A stretch of DNA of 64,000 nucleotides from Nonomuraea sp. NEAU-A123 (GCF_018603905.1 NZ_JAHFZZ010000004.1:496001-560000), one strand, 5' to 3'; shown: positions 25,178-34,982, numbered from the stretch's first letter. Notes: a model not told the origin generated them from the sequence alone. Numbers and translations: made by a program.

Positions 25178-26319
25178 AGGTGCGGCACCTCGATCCGGCG
25201 GCCCTCGGCGGACGAGCGCAGGCCCAGCTCGGCGAGTTGCACGCCGCGCGCGCCCGAGGCGAAGTCGTTCGGGAACGGCGCGTCCTCGCACACGTGGCGG
25301 ATGAACTGCTCCCACTGGATCTTGAACCCGTTGTCGAAGTCGGCGTTGTCCGGCACTTCCTGCCAGCCCTCGCGGAAGCGGGCCGTGGCGGGCAGGTCGG
25401 GGTTCCAGACCGGCTTGGGGGTGGCGGCGCGGTGCTGGAAGCGGCAGTTGCGCAGGCCCGCGACCGCGCTGCCGTGCGTGCCGTCCACCTGGAACTCCAC
25501 CAGCTCGTCACGGTTGACGCGGACGGTCCAGGAGGAGTTGATCTGGGCGACCACGCCGCCCGCCAGCTCGAAGATGCCGTACGCGGCGTCGTCGGCGGTG
25601 GCCGCGTAGACCTGGCCCTGCTCGTCGACCCGCTGGGGAACGTGCGTCACGGCCTTGGCGTAGACGGACTCGACGCGGCCGAACAGGTTCTCCATCACGT
25701 AGTGCCAGTGCGGGAACATGTCGAGCACGATGCCGCCGCCGTCCTCGGCACGGTAGTTCCACGACGGCCGCTGGGCCTCCTGCCAGTCGCCCTCGAACAC
25801 CCAGTAGCCGAACTCACCCCGCACCGAGAGGATCTGGCCGAAGAAGCCGCCGTCGATGAGGCGCTTCAGCTTGAGCAGGCCCGGCAGGAACAGCTTGTCC
25901 TGCACCACGCCGTTCTTGACGCCCTTGGCCGTGGCCGCCTCCGCCAGCGCGACCGCCTCCTGGACGGACTCGGCCGTGGGCTTCTCGGCGTAGATGTGCT
26001 TGCCGGCCTCGATGGCCTTGAGCACCGCCTTCACCCTGGCGCCCGTGACCTGGGCGTCGAAGTAGATGAGGTTGTCGTTGTCGGCCAGGGCCGCGTCGAG
26101 GTCAGTGGTGTAGCGGGAAATATGGTGATCGGCAGCGATCTTGGAAAGCTTGTCCGCGCTCCTGCCCACCAGAACCGGCCTGAGCTTGACCCGGCTGCCG
26201 TCGGAGAGGACGACCCCACCCTGCTCGTTGATGGCCAAAACGGAGCGGACCAGGTGCTGGCGGTAGCCCATCCGGCCGGTGACGCCGTTCATCACGACGC
26301 CGATGGTGCGCACGCTCAT
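25174..26319 (-). CDS. Gfo/Idh/MocA family oxidoreductase
   Basis: A 381-residue NAD(P)-dependent dehydrogenase. The Rossmann fold begins at IGVVMNGVTGRMGYRQHL, followed by AEKPTA (about 115-120) with the catalytic-motif Lys and a C-terminal domain containing GGIVLDMFPHWHYVMENL (about 195-212). It probably oxidises a sugar or inositol hydroxyl. ATG 26319 follows AAAGGATCC. It is the first gene of the three-gene operon, all coupled by 4 bp overlaps. A perfect LacI operator 15 bp upstream of the start indicates repression by a LacI-family protein, likely the product of the 17178 gene. Confidence 0.88.
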   Translation of the reverse strand: MSVRTIGVVMNGVTGRMGYRQHLVRSVLAINEQGGVVLSDGSRVKLRPVLVGRSADKLSKIAADHHISRYTTDLDAALADNDNLIYFDAQVTGARVKAVLKAIEAGKHIYAEKPTAESVQEAVALAEAATAKGVKNGVVQDKLFLPGLLKLKRLIDGGFFGQILSVRGEFGYWVFEGDWQEAQRPSWNYRAEDGGGIVLDMFPHWHYVMENLFGRVESVYAKAVTHVPQRVDEQGQVYAATADDAAYGIFELAGGVVAQINSSWTVRVNRDELVEFQVDGTHGSAVAGLRNCRFQHRAATPKPVWNPDLPATARFREGWQEVPDNADFDNGFKIQWEQFIRHVCEDAPFPNDFASGARGVQLAELGLRSSAEGRRIEVPHL

Positions 26320-26333
26320 GAGGATCCTTTCAC

Positions 26334-26347
26334 GGAAAGCGCTTTCC
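26334..26347 (-). promoter_or_regulatory. perfect LacI-type operator GGAAAGCGCTTTCC
   Basis: A perfect 14 bp palindrome with central GCGC sits 15 bp upstream of the Gfo/Idh start. It is nearly identical to the site before the LacI-family gene (17154-17167), which supports a shared regulon. Confidence 0.75.
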
Positions 26348-26360
26348 CGAACGGTAAGGC

Positions 26361-26376
26361 CGCCCCCGTGGGGGCG
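26361..26376 (-). terminator. GC hairpin after RNase D
   Basis: CGCCCCC-GT-GGGGGCG is a 7 bp perfect inverted repeat 15 bp past the RNase D stop. It separates that gene from the sugar operon on the same strand. No U-tract follows. Confidence 0.5.
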
Positions 26377-26391
26377 TCAAGTAGGCCGTAC

Positions 26392-27618
26392 CTAGAGCTC
26401 GCCCTTGGTTTCCAGGCGGGCCAGGGCCTTGGCGAGCGGATGGGCGGTGAGGGAGAGCTGCCATTCGCGGGCGCCGAGCCCACGCAGCCGGGCGGTCACG
26501 GCTTCGTCGGTGATCTCTTCCGGCGGCTCCCAGGTGAGCCTGCGCACCGCGTCGGGCTGCAGGAGGTTCTCCGTGGGCATGCGATGCTCGTCGGCGAGCG
26601 CGGCCACGACGGCGCGGGCGGCGGCGAGTCGTTTGGCCGCCGCCGGATCGCGGTCGGCCCAGCGGTTGGCCGGGGGCGGCCCGTCGCCGGGCGTGCTCGG
26701 CTGCGGAAGCTGGGATTCGGGCAGCCCGCGCGCCCTGCTCACCGCGGCCAGCCAGTCGGTCATGTGCCTGCGCGCGCTGCGTCCGGTGAACGCCGAGATC
26801 TCGGTGAGCGCCTTCTTGGTGCGGGGCACCTCCAGCGCGGCCGTGACGATCGCCGAGTCGGGCAGCACCCGGCCGGGCGCCAGGTCGCTCTCGCGGGCGA
26901 TGCGGTCGCGCATGGTCCACAGCTCACGCACGATCGCCAGCGCCCGCATGTTGCGTACCTTGTGGATGCCCGACGTACGACGCCACGGATCGGAGCGGGG
27001 GACCGGCGGCGGGGTGTTGAGCACGGCGGCGAACTCCTCGCGCGCCCACTCCAGCTTGCCGCTCTCCACCAGCTCGTCGTAGAGCACGTCGCGGAGCTCG
27101 ACCAGCACCTCGACGTCGAGCGCGGCGTAGCGCAGCCAGTCTTCGGGCAGCGGCCTGGTCGACCAGTCGGCCGCCGAGTGGCCCTTCTCCAGCCGCAGCC
27201 CCAGCACGGTCTCGACCATCGTGCCGAGCCCCACCCGCTCGTAGCCGAGCAACCGGCCCGCCAGCTCGGTGTCGAACATGTCACGCGGCCTGAACCCGAC
27301 CTCCAGCAGGCACGCCAGATCCTGCGACGCGGCGTGCAGCACGATTTCCGCGCCCGACACGGCATCGTCCAGCTCCGACAGGTCGGGGCAGGCGATCGGG
27401 TCGATCAGCGCGCTGCCCGCGCCCACCCGGCGTAGCTGCACCAGGTACGCGCGGTTGCCGTAGCGGTAGCCGGAGGCCCGCTCGGCGTCGACCGCGACGG
27501 GACCGGTGCCGGCCCCGAAGGCCTCGACGACGCGCGCCAAAGACGCGGCATCCTCGACGACCGGCGGGATGCCCTCACGCGGCTCCAGCAGTGGGACGAC
27601 GGTTCGTTCTTCTGTCAT
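26392..27618 (-). CDS. rnd: ribonuclease D (DEDD exonuclease with HRDC domain)
   Basis: The 408-residue product has an N-terminal 3'-5' exonuclease with ExoI (VAVDAE, Asp44/Glu46), ExoII (HAASQDLACL, Asp near 101) and ExoIII (Y-AALDVEVL, near 163-168) giving the DEDDy set. An HRDC domain follows (about 218-300), and then a C-terminal extension usual in actinobacteria. It should trim stable RNA 3' ends. It lies 45 bp downstream of the DUF3000 gene on the same strand, in the conserved actinobacterial hemE/DUF3000/RNase D neighbourhood. Confidence 0.9.
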   Translation of the reverse strand: MTEERTVVPLLEPREGIPPVVEDAASLARVVEAFGAGTGPVAVDAERASGYRYGNRAYLVQLRRVGAGSALIDPIACPDLSELDDAVSGAEIVLHAASQDLACLLEVGFRPRDMFDTELAGRLLGYERVGLGTMVETVLGLRLEKGHSAADWSTRPLPEDWLRYAALDVEVLVELRDVLYDELVESGKLEWAREEFAAVLNTPPPVPRSDPWRRTSGIHKVRNMRALAIVRELWTMRDRIARESDLAPGRVLPDSAIVTAALEVPRTKKALTEISAFTGRSARRHMTDWLAAVSRARGLPESQLPQPSTPGDGPPPANRWADRDPAAAKRLAAARAVVAALADEHRMPTENLLQPDAVRRLTWEPPEEITDEAVTARLRGLGAREWQLSLTAHPLAKALARLETKGEL

Positions 27619-27663
27619 GAGTTCACCGCTCTCATGACCCTTGTGCGGTATTGACTGGTGCCC

Positions 27664-28260
27664 TCACTTCGTACGGTCACTCTCCGGATCTTCACGTCGG
27701 CGTGGCATGGCGGCCACGTCGGGAGGGAGCGGTGGGATCCCGGCCGCCAGGCACATGAGATCGCACCAGGCGGCCACATGGCCGGAGAGATCCTCATGCG
27801 CGGGCGACCAGGACGCCCTCAGCTCTAGCTCGGTGGTGACCGGATCTTCGGCCTTGTTGCCGAACCCCTCGGACACGGCTCTAGTCACGGTACCGCCAGC
27901 GGCGGAGTAGTCGGCCTGATGGGCCTCGAGCGCCTCGGTGAGCCAGCTCCACGCGACGGGGCCGAGCAGGGGGTCGGAGGTGATCTCCGGCTCCATGTCG
28001 GCCCTGACGTAGGCGACCAGCCGGAACGGACCCTCCCAGCCGCGCTGGCCGTCGGGGTCGAACAGCAGGATCAGCCTGCCGACCGCGAGTTCGTCGTCCT
28101 CGCGGTAGACCGAGGCGCCGATCGCGGCCGAGAAGGGGGCCAGCCGCTGGGGCGCGGGCAGGTCTTCGAGCTCGATCTCCGGCCGGACCTCGGCTTGACG
28201 CAGGCTCTCGACCGCGCGCCTGAAGGAGGCGGGGGCCGGCGGCTGCTCACCGAGGGTCAT
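27664..28260 (-). CDS. DUF3000 family protein
   Basis: A 198-residue protein with the DUF3000 pattern: FRRAVESLR, IELEDLPAPQRLAPFSAAIGASV, GRLILLFDPDGQRGWEGPFRLVAYVRADMEPE and DPLLGPVAWSWLTEAL. The family is actinobacterial and of unknown function. I chose ATG 28260 rather than 28311 because a TACGCT -10-like hexamer lies 6 nt upstream with no Shine-Dalgarno, as in leaderless transcripts. It probably shares a transcript with RNase D and diverges from hemE. Confidence 0.85.
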   Translation of the reverse strand: MTLGEQPPAPASFRRAVESLRQAEVRPEIELEDLPAPQRLAPFSAAIGASVYREDDELAVGRLILLFDPDGQRGWEGPFRLVAYVRADMEPEITSDPLLGPVAWSWLTEALEAHQADYSAAGGTVTRAVSEGFGNKAEDPVTTELELRASWSPAHEDLSGHVAAWCDLMCLAAGIPPLPPDVAAMPRRREDPESDRTK

Positions 28261-28320
28261 AGCCGAAGCGTAGGTCGAAGACGGGCGGAAGGGGACCACG
28301 GGGGTGCTCATAGTTCGCGA

Positions 28321-28524
28321 TCAAACCGATGCCATAGCTAGCTGACGGACCGGCAGAGTGATCCCGCCGAGGATGATCGCGTGGCCGCAGTCGACGCAGG
28401 CCCACTCCGGACAGTCGCCCGGCTCGTGTCCGTCGAGACACGGAGGCTGCTCGAACAGCCGCTCGCCGGCGCAGAGAGCGCAGTGCTCACTGCGGTGTCC
28501 TGGGGAACCCCACAACGCGGTCAT
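28321..28524 (-). CDS. 67-residue six-cysteine miniprotein
   Basis: This small protein has Cys15, 18, 29, 38, 43 and 46 arranged as CALC, isolated Cys pairs and CVDC, consistent with one or two zinc-ribbon knuckles. It ends in a short hydrophobic tail (HAIILGGITLPVRQLAM). ATG 28524 is preceded by GAAAGG; the frame upstream to 28743 lacks coding character. It lies between DUF3000 and hemE and is transcribed with DUF3000. Likely a nucleic-acid- or protein-binding zinc protein; no named family is recognised. Confidence 0.7.
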   Translation of the reverse strand: MTALWGSPGHRSEHCALCAGERLFEQPPCLDGHEPGDCPEWACVDCGHAIILGGITLPVRQLAMASV

Positions 28525-28840
28525 CGCACCGGAGCCTTTCTTCGGGTCGTCGCTCCGACGTTGGCACGGCACGCTGACAATTCGCCGCAACGCGCTCGGC
28601 GTGTCCCGAAAGTGGATGCTGAATCGATGCCGCGCGGTGGCTTGGCCAACTTTTGGTCCAGACGAGACCGGCTTTCTGGTCGCCCATGGGGTGTGGACGA
28701 CCCGTGTGCGCCGCCGATGCCGAGCCGGCCGGTAAACATCCATCTGGCTATCTGATCATGATTTGGCCCAATCAATGCATACTTTTCCGACACCTCGCAC
28801 CGGTGGCCGGACCAGCGCGAGGTCATGGCACCCTTGGAGG

Positions 28841-29863
28841 GTGAATCTCGCCGACTCAGCGTTCCTGCGCGCCTGCCGCCGCCAGCGCGTTCCGCACACC
28901 CCGGTCTGGTACATGCGGCAGGCAGGGCGTTCGCTGCCCGAATACCTGAAGATCCGCGAGGGCGTGCCGATGCTCACCGCGTGCGCGACGCCCGACCTCA
29001 TCGTCGAGATCACCCTGCAACCCGTCCGCCGCTACGGCGTCGACGCGGCCATCTTCTTCAGCGACATCGTCGTGCCGCTCAAGGCCATCGGCGTCGACCT
29101 CGACATCAAGCCGGGAGTCGGCCCGGTCGTGGCCGATCCGATCCGCGACGCCGCCGGGATCGAGACGCTGCGCCCGCTGGAGCCCGGCGACGTGACCTAC
29201 GTGAGCGAGGCGATCGAGGCGCTGACCGGCGAGCTGGGCGCCACGCCGCTGATCGGCTTCGCGGGCGCGCCGTTCACGCTCGGCTCCTACCTCATCGAGG
29301 GCGGCCCGTCCAAGAACCACGACCGCACCAAGGCCATGATGTACGGCGAACCGGCGCTGTGGCACGCGCTGATGGACCGGCTCAGCGCCATCGTCCTGGA
29401 GCACCTGCGCATCCAGGTCCGGGCCGGGGCGTCGGCCGTCCAGCTGTTCGACTCGTGGGTGGGCGCGGTGGCCCCCGACGACTACCGCGAGTTCGTGCTG
29501 CCTCACACGCGTCGCATCTTCGACGGGCTGGCCGACCTCGACGTGCCGCGCATCCACTTCGGTGTGGGCACCGGCGAGCTGCTGAGCCTGCTCGGCGAGG
29601 CCGGGGCCGACGTGGTGGGCGTCGACTGGCGGGTGCCGCTCGACGAGGCAGCCCGCCGCGTGGGGCCGGGCAAGGCGCTGCAGGGCAACCTCGACCCCGC
29701 CCTCCTCCTGGCCCCGTGGGAGGTCGTCGAGCGCAAGGCCCGCGAGGTGCTGCGCCGTGGCGAGGCGGCCGAGGGCCACGTCTTCAACCTCGGTCACGGC
29801 GTGCTGCCCTCAACCGACCCCGACCAGCTGAAGCGGCTGACCGACCTGGTTCACGAAGCCTGA
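28841..29863 (+). CDS. hemE: uroporphyrinogen decarboxylase
   Basis: The 340-residue enzyme decarboxylates uroporphyrinogen III to coproporphyrinogen III. Signatures are [16 protein letters not shown] (about 20-35), [17 protein letters not shown] (about 135-150) and the GHGVLPSTD end motif. GTG 28841 gives the expected N-terminus, but the Shine-Dalgarno GGAGG (28836-28840) touches it with no spacer; an in-frame ATG at 28775 would add 22 residues without family support. The exact start is therefore uncertain. It converges with the DUF4349 gene, overlapping it by 13 bp, and belongs functionally with hemY and hemQ downstream. Confidence 0.93.
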   Translation: MNLADSAFLRACRRQRVPHTPVWYMRQAGRSLPEYLKIREGVPMLTACATPDLIVEITLQPVRRYGVDAAIFFSDIVVPLKAIGVDLDIKPGVGPVVADPIRDAAGIETLRPLEPGDVTYVSEAIEALTGELGATPLIGFAGAPFTLGSYLIEGGPSKNHDRTKAMMYGEPALWHALMDRLSAIVLEHLRIQVRAGASAVQLFDSWVGAVAPDDYREFVLPHTRRIFDGLADLDVPRIHFGVGTGELLSLLGEAGADVVGVDWRVPLDEAARRVGPGKALQGNLDPALLLAPWEVVERKAREVLRRGEAAEGHVFNLGHGVLPSTDPDQLKRLTDLVHEA

Positions 29864-30798
29864 GTCTCCGCCGGGGCCGGCGCCGGGCGGGCCGGGCGGC
29901 GGCGCCGTACGAGGAAGACCGTCAGGACGGTCAGGGGCACGGCCACGATCAGCCACGGCAGCAGCACGCCGACGACCGTCAGCGCGACCTGGACGAACCC
30001 GACCAGCGCCGCCCAGCCCGACTTCAGGCCGCCGAGGAAGCCGGCCGGCTCCTCCGACGGCTCCTCCACGACCGCGACGGGGCCGACCAGCCGGAGCGAG
30101 AGCGTGGCCATGCCGACCTGGGTGGCCAGCTCCTTCTGCTGGGCCTGCAGCGACTCCAGGTCGGCCTCGCGGCCGGAGATCTCCCGCTCGACCTGAAGGA
30201 CCTGGCCGATCGTGTCGGCCTTCTTCAGCAGCGTGCGCAGCGAGTCGAGGGCCTGCTGGGCCGACTTCAACCGGCTGTTGACGTCGGCCACCTGCAGCGT
30301 GACGTCCTGGGTGCCCTGCTGGAGCGACAGCTGCTTGCCGAGGTTCTTGCCGAGCGCGTTGACCACCTCGCCGTAGCGGGCGGGCGGGATCTTGAACTCC
30401 AGCATGGCGCTGGCCTCGCTGCCCTCGGCCGAGTTCGACTCCTCCTTCGACAGGTAGCCGCCGGCCGCGGTGACGATCTGCTTGGCCTGGAGCGCCGCCC
30501 CCGTGACCTCCTTGGCCCGTACGGTCATGCTCGCCGTGTAGATGACCTGGCGGTCCTCCTGGGTCACCTTGACGTTCGAGGCGATGTTCTCGGCGGACTT
30601 GGCGGCCGGCTGCCTTTGCGCGGTGGACGCGCTGTCCTGGGCGGCCTTCGAGTCACTGCTCTGGCCGGACGCCGCCTCGGGCGCCGCCGCCGGGGCTATG
30701 GCCCTGTCTTCGGTAGGCGACCCACTGCCACCGCAGCCGGACAGGACCAGGACCGCGCAGGCGGCCGTTAACGCTACGCCGAACCGGAATCTCTCCAT
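29851..30798 (-). CDS. DUF4349 domain lipoprotein
   Basis: A 315-residue protein with a signal peptide ending in LSGC. It has an Ala/Ser/Gln-rich linker (to about 80), then a DUF4349 core ([30 protein letters not shown]) with a coiled-coil around [21 protein letters not shown] to [15 protein letters not shown]. One membrane helix (about 275-300) precedes an Arg-rich end. It should be anchored to the membrane with the coiled coil outside. Function is unknown. The start could equally be ATG 30804, since neither has a Shine-Dalgarno. It is oriented against the heme genes that flank it. Confidence 0.82.
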   Translation of the reverse strand: MERFRFGVALTAACAVLVLSGCGGSGSPTEDRAIAPAAAPEAASGQSSDSKAAQDSASTAQRQPAAKSAENIASNVKVTQEDRQVIYTASMTVRAKEVTGAALQAKQIVTAAGGYLSKEESNSAEGSEASAMLEFKIPPARYGEVVNALGKNLGKQLSLQQGTQDVTLQVADVNSRLKSAQQALDSLRTLLKKADTIGQVLQVEREISGREADLESLQAQQKELATQVGMATLSLRLVGPVAVVEEPSEEPAGFLGGLKSGWAALVGFVQVALTVVGVLLPWLIVAVPLTVLTVFLVRRRRPARPAPAPAETQAS

Positions 30799-30910
30799 GA
30801 ACATAAGACGGGTCGCGACTCGGGCGGGTTTGACCGCGGGCGTCACGGTCCGGTCACGTGCGTGTGGCCCCGAGCGGCTGGTCGAGCCCGCGAGACGGTA
30901 GCGTCAGGGG

Positions 30911-32326
30911 GTGGCAGGGAAACAAGCGCACGTGGTTGTTATCGGGGGCGGGATCTCCGGGCTGGCCGCCGCGTGGCACCTCAAGCAGGGCGCGGGCGAG
31001 CGCGTGAAGGTGACCGTGCTGGAAGGCAGCCCGCGCATCGGCGGCAAGCTGCTCGTCTCCGAGGTCGCGGGCGTCAACGTCGACGCCGGCGCGGAGGCCA
31101 TGCTGGCCAGGCGGCCCGAGGGCAAGGAGCTGGCCAAGGCCGTCGGGCTCGGCGACGACCTGGTGGACCCCGGCGTCACCCGCGCCGCCATCTACACCCG
31201 GGGCGCGCTGCGGCCGATGCCCAAGGGGCAGGTCATGGGCGTGCCCGCCGACCTCATGGAGCTGGCGAAATCCGGCATCGTGTCGCCCGGCGGGCTGGCG
31301 CGCGTGCCGCTCGACCAGATCCTGCCCGCCACCCTGGTACGCACCGACGTCTCCGTAGCCTCCTACATCCGGGCCAGGATGGGCGGCGAGGTGCTCGACC
31401 GGCTGGTCGAGCCGCTGCTCGGCGGTGTCTACGCGGGCCGGGCCGACCGGCTGTCGCTGGAGGCCACGATGCCGGGGATCGCCGCCGCCGCGCGCGCCGA
31501 GCGTTCGCTGCTCACGGTGACCAGGCAGATCGTGGAGGAGGCGCCCCGGGACGCGGGACCCGTCTTCACCTCGCTCAGGACCGGGCTCGGCAGCCTGCCG
31601 GAAGCGGTCGCCAAGGCGTCGGGCGCCGACGTCAGGACCGGCGTCACCGTACGCGAGCTGCACCGCACCGAACACGGCTGGCGGCTCGTGACCGGCCCCG
31701 TGCCGAGGCCCGAGATCATCGACGCGGACGCGGTGATCGTCGCCACGCCGGGAGCCCCCGCCGCCAGGCTGCTGCGGGCCGAGGTGCCCAAGGCGGCCGG
31801 CGAGCTGGACCGGATCGACTACGCCAGCATGGCCATCGTCACCCTGGCCTACGCCGTCGACGCCTTTCCCTCACCGCCGACGGGCAGCGGCTATCTGGTC
31901 CCGCCGGTCGAGGGGCGGCCGGTCAAGGCGGTCACGTTCAGCTCGGTCAAGTGGCCGCACCTGGCGGGCGACCTGGTGCTGGTGCGCTGCTCCATCGGCC
32001 GGATCGGCGAGGAACAACTGCTCCAGCGCGACGACCCCGAACTCGTCTCGCTGGCCACGGCCGAGATGGGCGGCGTGATGAGCGTACGCGGGCTGCCGGT
32101 CGACACCCGGGTGTCACGCTGGGGCGGGGCGCTGCCGCAGTACAACGTCGGCCACCTCGACCGGGTGGCCCGGATCCGCGCGGCGGTCGCCGTGCAACCC
32201 GGGCTGGCGGTGTGCGGGGCGGCCTACGACGGGCTCGGCATCCCCGCGTGCGTCTCCACCGCGCGTACGGCCGCGGCCCGGATTCTGGACCACCTCTCGC
32301 CGGAAGGACAATGGACTCATGACTGA
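30911..32326 (+). CDS. hemY: coproporphyrinogen III oxidase / protoporphyrinogen oxidase family (HemY/CgoX)
   Basis: A 471-residue FAD enzyme with [17 protein letters not shown] at residues 8-24, a second flavin-binding motif near [11 protein letters not shown] and the C-terminal [18 protein letters not shown]. In actinobacteria this protein oxidises coproporphyrinogen III to coproporphyrin III in the coproporphyrin-dependent heme route. The adjacent hemQ supports that route here. GTG 30911 has only a weak purine stretch upstream. It overlaps hemQ by 8 bp, so they are co-transcribed and likely coupled. Confidence 0.92.
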   Translation: MAGKQAHVVVIGGGISGLAAAWHLKQGAGERVKVTVLEGSPRIGGKLLVSEVAGVNVDAGAEAMLARRPEGKELAKAVGLGDDLVDPGVTRAAIYTRGALRPMPKGQVMGVPADLMELAKSGIVSPGGLARVPLDQILPATLVRTDVSVASYIRARMGGEVLDRLVEPLLGGVYAGRADRLSLEATMPGIAAAARAERSLLTVTRQIVEEAPRDAGPVFTSLRTGLGSLPEAVAKASGADVRTGVTVRELHRTEHGWRLVTGPVPRPEIIDADAVIVATPGAPAARLLRAEVPKAAGELDRIDYASMAIVTLAYAVDAFPSPPTGSGYLVPPVEGRPVKAVTFSSVKWPHLAGDLVLVRCSIGRIGEEQLLQRDDPELVSLATAEMGGVMSVRGLPVDTRVSRWGGALPQYNVGHLDRVARIRAAVAVQPGLAVCGAAYDGLGIPACVSTARTAAARILDHLSPEGQWTHD

Positions 32327-33020
32327 GGGCGCACCGCGGCCGAAGGCCCGCGATCTGAACCAGGTGATCCGCTACACGATGTGGTCCGTCTTCAAGGCGA
32401 CCGACCCATGTCCTGACAACCGCGAGAGCATGACCGGCGAGGTCGTCGACCTGCTGGAGGAGGCGGCGCTGAAGGACGTCGTCACCCGTGGTCTCTACGA
32501 CGTGGCGGGGTTCCGGGCCGACGCCGACTACATGTTCTGGTGGCACGCGCCGACGGCCGAGGACCTGCAGGACGTCTACTCCCGCTTCCGCCGCACCGCG
32601 CTAGGCCGCCACAGCGCGCCGGTCTGGTCGGCGATGGCGCTGCACCGGCCGGCCGAGTTCAACAAGTCACACATCCCGGCCTTCCTGGCCGAGGAGGAGC
32701 CGCGTGCCTACGTGAGCGTCTACCCGTTCGTCCGCTCGCTGGAGTGGTACCTGCTCGACGACGCCGAGCGGCGGGCGATGCTGGCCGAGCACGGTCACAT
32801 GGCGCGTGACTATCCGGACGTCCGGGCCAACACCGTGTCGTGCTTCGCGCTGAACGACTACGAGTGGATGCTGGCGTTCGAGGCCGACGAGCTGCACCGG
32901 ATCGTCGACCTGATGCGTCATCTGCGGGGGGCAAAGGCGCGCGAGCACACGCGCATCGAGGTGCCCTTCTACACAGGCGTGCGCAAGCCCGCCCAGGAGC
33001 TCATCGCGGCGCTGCCGTAG
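32319..33020 (+). CDS. hemQ: coproheme decarboxylase
   Basis: The 233-residue ChdC/HemQ protein converts Fe-coproporphyrin to heme b, the last step of the coproporphyrin-dependent pathway. The conserved [12 protein letters not shown] (about 139-150) holds the catalytic Tyr, and [19 protein letters not shown] (about 155-172) lies in the heme-ligand region. The length is typical of actinobacterial HemQ. ATG 32319 overlaps the end of hemY. The ferrochelatase of this pathway is not in the window. Confidence 0.94.
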   Translation: MTEGAPRPKARDLNQVIRYTMWSVFKATDPCPDNRESMTGEVVDLLEEAALKDVVTRGLYDVAGFRADADYMFWWHAPTAEDLQDVYSRFRRTALGRHSAPVWSAMALHRPAEFNKSHIPAFLAEEEPRAYVSVYPFVRSLEWYLLDDAERRAMLAEHGHMARDYPDVRANTVSCFALNDYEWMLAFEADELHRIVDLMRHLRGAKAREHTRIEVPFYTGVRKPAQELIAALP

Positions 33021-33113
33021 TCACATTCGTCACTGGCGCCCCAAGTTGGGGATCCAACTGAATTGATCTACCGCCTCTTGTCACAATCGTGGGAATCCCT
33101 TGCCTGAGCGAGG

Positions 33114-34067
33114 GTGTCACGTTCCAAGGGGGCGGGCGGAGTGCGGCGGTCGGAAGGGCAGCACGGCTCTGGGCGACACGCGGCGGTCCGGTCCAGCACG
33201 CCTCCGCCGGGCCCCCGCACGCTCTTCGAACCCCCCGAACGGCGTGCGGCGGTCTCCACGTACGCGCCGCCGCCGAGGTCCCGGCGGGCTGGGCGGCGGC
33301 GCCGTACCAAGGCCCGGCGTTCGTGGGCCGTGGGGCTGTCCGCGGGGGCGGCGGTGCTGGCGGGTGCGACCTTGTGGCTGCTCGGCACGGACGGCACGCC
33401 GGCGCCCCGATCGGACGCGAGCCGGAGTGTCTTCGAAGACGCGCGCCCGTCCGGAGGTACGAGTCCCGGCACCGACAGCGGCTCGGCCGGGGACGGTGGT
33501 TCGGGAGAGCCGGACCGCGCGCGGGGCGGCACGACCCGCATCCCGATGAGCGTCGTCCCGACCCCGGCGAGCACCTCCCGCTCCGGAGGCGCCCCGCCCT
33601 CGGGCGGCTCGAAGAACGGCACCCCGGCCGGCGCCACGCCGGGTTCGGTCACAGGAGGCGATCCTCAGGCTGAAGCGCCCCTGGACGCCGGCGCCGTCGA
33701 CCCGTCGACGGGAGACGACCCGTCCGACTACAAGGCCGACGGGCCCTCGACGCACACCGACCAGGAGGCGGCCGAGTACTTCCGCACCCACTGGCCCCCG
33801 GACGACAAGGCGGCCAGACGCCTCAAGGACATCCGCAGCGTGGGCGGATATCTCCGCATATACACCGACCTCCCGGAGTCGGCCGGCAACTCCAGCCAGG
33901 CCATCACGCTGTGCGAACGCGGCCTGCAGTACCTGAGGGAGAGCGGGGAGCCGAACCCGATCGTCTTCGTCCAGGCCAAGTTCGGGGAGAACGGCAACCC
34001 GGTCCTGGCCAACATCCTCGGCCCCGCCGACAAGAGCTGCCGCGTCACCCACCCCGAACCCGACTAA
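33114..34067 (+). CDS. membrane-anchored protein with Pro/Gly/Ser-rich linker
   Basis: A 317-residue protein: a basic, Pro-rich cytoplasmic tail (1-68, ending in an Arg/Lys cluster), one membrane helix (about 70-90), a low-complexity Gly/Ser/Pro linker (about 92-210) and a compact C-terminal domain (about 215-312; RDIRSVGGYLRIYTDLPES-like start, then CERGLQYLRE and FGENGNPVLANIL). The C-terminal part looks conserved and extracytoplasmic, with two cysteines that may pair. I recognise no named family. GTG 33114 follows GAGCGAGG. It is separated from hemQ by 93 bp. Confidence 0.7.
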   Translation: MSRSKGAGGVRRSEGQHGSGRHAAVRSSTPPPGPRTLFEPPERRAAVSTYAPPPRSRRAGRRRRTKARRSWAVGLSAGAAVLAGATLWLLGTDGTPAPRSDASRSVFEDARPSGGTSPGTDSGSAGDGGSGEPDRARGGTTRIPMSVVPTPASTSRSGGAPPSGGSKNGTPAGATPGSVTGGDPQAEAPLDAGAVDPSTGDDPSDYKADGPSTHTDQEAAEYFRTHWPPDDKAARRLKDIRSVGGYLRIYTDLPESAGNSSQAITLCERGLQYLRESGEPNPIVFVQAKFGENGNPVLANILGPADKSCRVTHPEPD

Positions 34068-34157
34068 CTACCCGTCCGCAGCAGGGAAGATGATGGGCTT
34101 CCTGCTGGTTTGAGGTTGTGTGATCGACATTTTTCGGAGCGGGCGAGGGGGCCTTTC

Positions 34158-34982
34158 GTGAGCGAGATCAAGCGGGCACTGGTGATGGGCGGCGGCGGGG
34201 TCGCCGGGATCGCGTGGACCACCGGCCTGCTGGCCGCCCTGGCCGCCGGCGGAGTGGACGTGGCCGGCTCCGCCGACAAGATCGTCGGCACCTCGGCGGG
34301 ATCCGCCGTCGCCGCGCAGGTCACCAGCGGCCTGTCGCTCCCCGAACTCCTCGAACGCCAGACCAACCCCGCCCTCCAGGCCCCCGAGCTCCCGAGTGGC
34401 GTGCCCATGGACCAGTTGTGGGCGACCCTCCAGAAGATCTACGAGAGCACGGGGGACCCGGCCGAGCAGCGGCGCAGGGTCGGTGCGATGGCTCTGGCCA
34501 CGGACACCGTCAGCGAAGCCGAACGCCGCAAGGTGATCGAGGCGCGCCTGCCCGTTCACGACTGGCCGGACCGCGACCTCGTCATCGTGGCCGTGGAGGC
34601 GGTCACGGGCGAGCCCGCCCTGTTCCGGCCCGGCTCGGGCGTGGCGCTGGTCGACGCGGTGGCGGCGAGTTGCGCGGTCCCGGGCGTCTGGCCACCGGTG
34701 ACGATCGACGGCGTGCGCTACGTGGACGGCGGTGTGCGTTCGACGACCAACGCCGACCTCGCCTCCGGCTACGACCGGATCCTCATCCTCGCGCCGATGC
34801 CCGAGCTCCTGCCTGGCTTCGAGGCGGTGGGCGGCAAGATCGAGGTGATCGAGCCCGACGAGGCGTCAGTGGCGGCGGCCGGCGCCGACCCGCTCAACCC
34901 CGAGGTGCGCGGCGTCAGCGCCGAGGCCGGATACGCCCAGGGCACCGCGCTCGTCGACCGCATTGCCGCGCTGTGGACGTGA
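34158..34982 (+). CDS. patatin-like phospholipase family protein
   Basis: A 274-residue patatin-fold acyl hydrolase with oxyanion loop GGGGVAGIAW (11-20), nucleophile elbow GTSAGS (Ser46) and the dyad Asp in VDGGV (about 196). It probably cleaves lipid acyl esters and is cytoplasmic or peripheral, since no signal peptide is seen. GTG 34158 follows CGAGGGGG at 34144-34151; the longer frame from 34110 has no Shine-Dalgarno. It is monocistronic and followed by short repeats and a strong hairpin. Confidence 0.87.
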   Translation: MSEIKRALVMGGGGVAGIAWTTGLLAALAAGGVDVAGSADKIVGTSAGSAVAAQVTSGLSLPELLERQTNPALQAPELPSGVPMDQLWATLQKIYESTGDPAEQRRRVGAMALATDTVSEAERRKVIEARLPVHDWPDRDLVIVAVEAVTGEPALFRPGSGVALVDAVAASCAVPGVWPPVTIDGVRYVDGGVRSTTNADLASGYDRILILAPMPELLPGFEAVGGKIEVIEPDEASVAAAGADPLNPEVRGVSAEAGYAQGTALVDRIAALWT

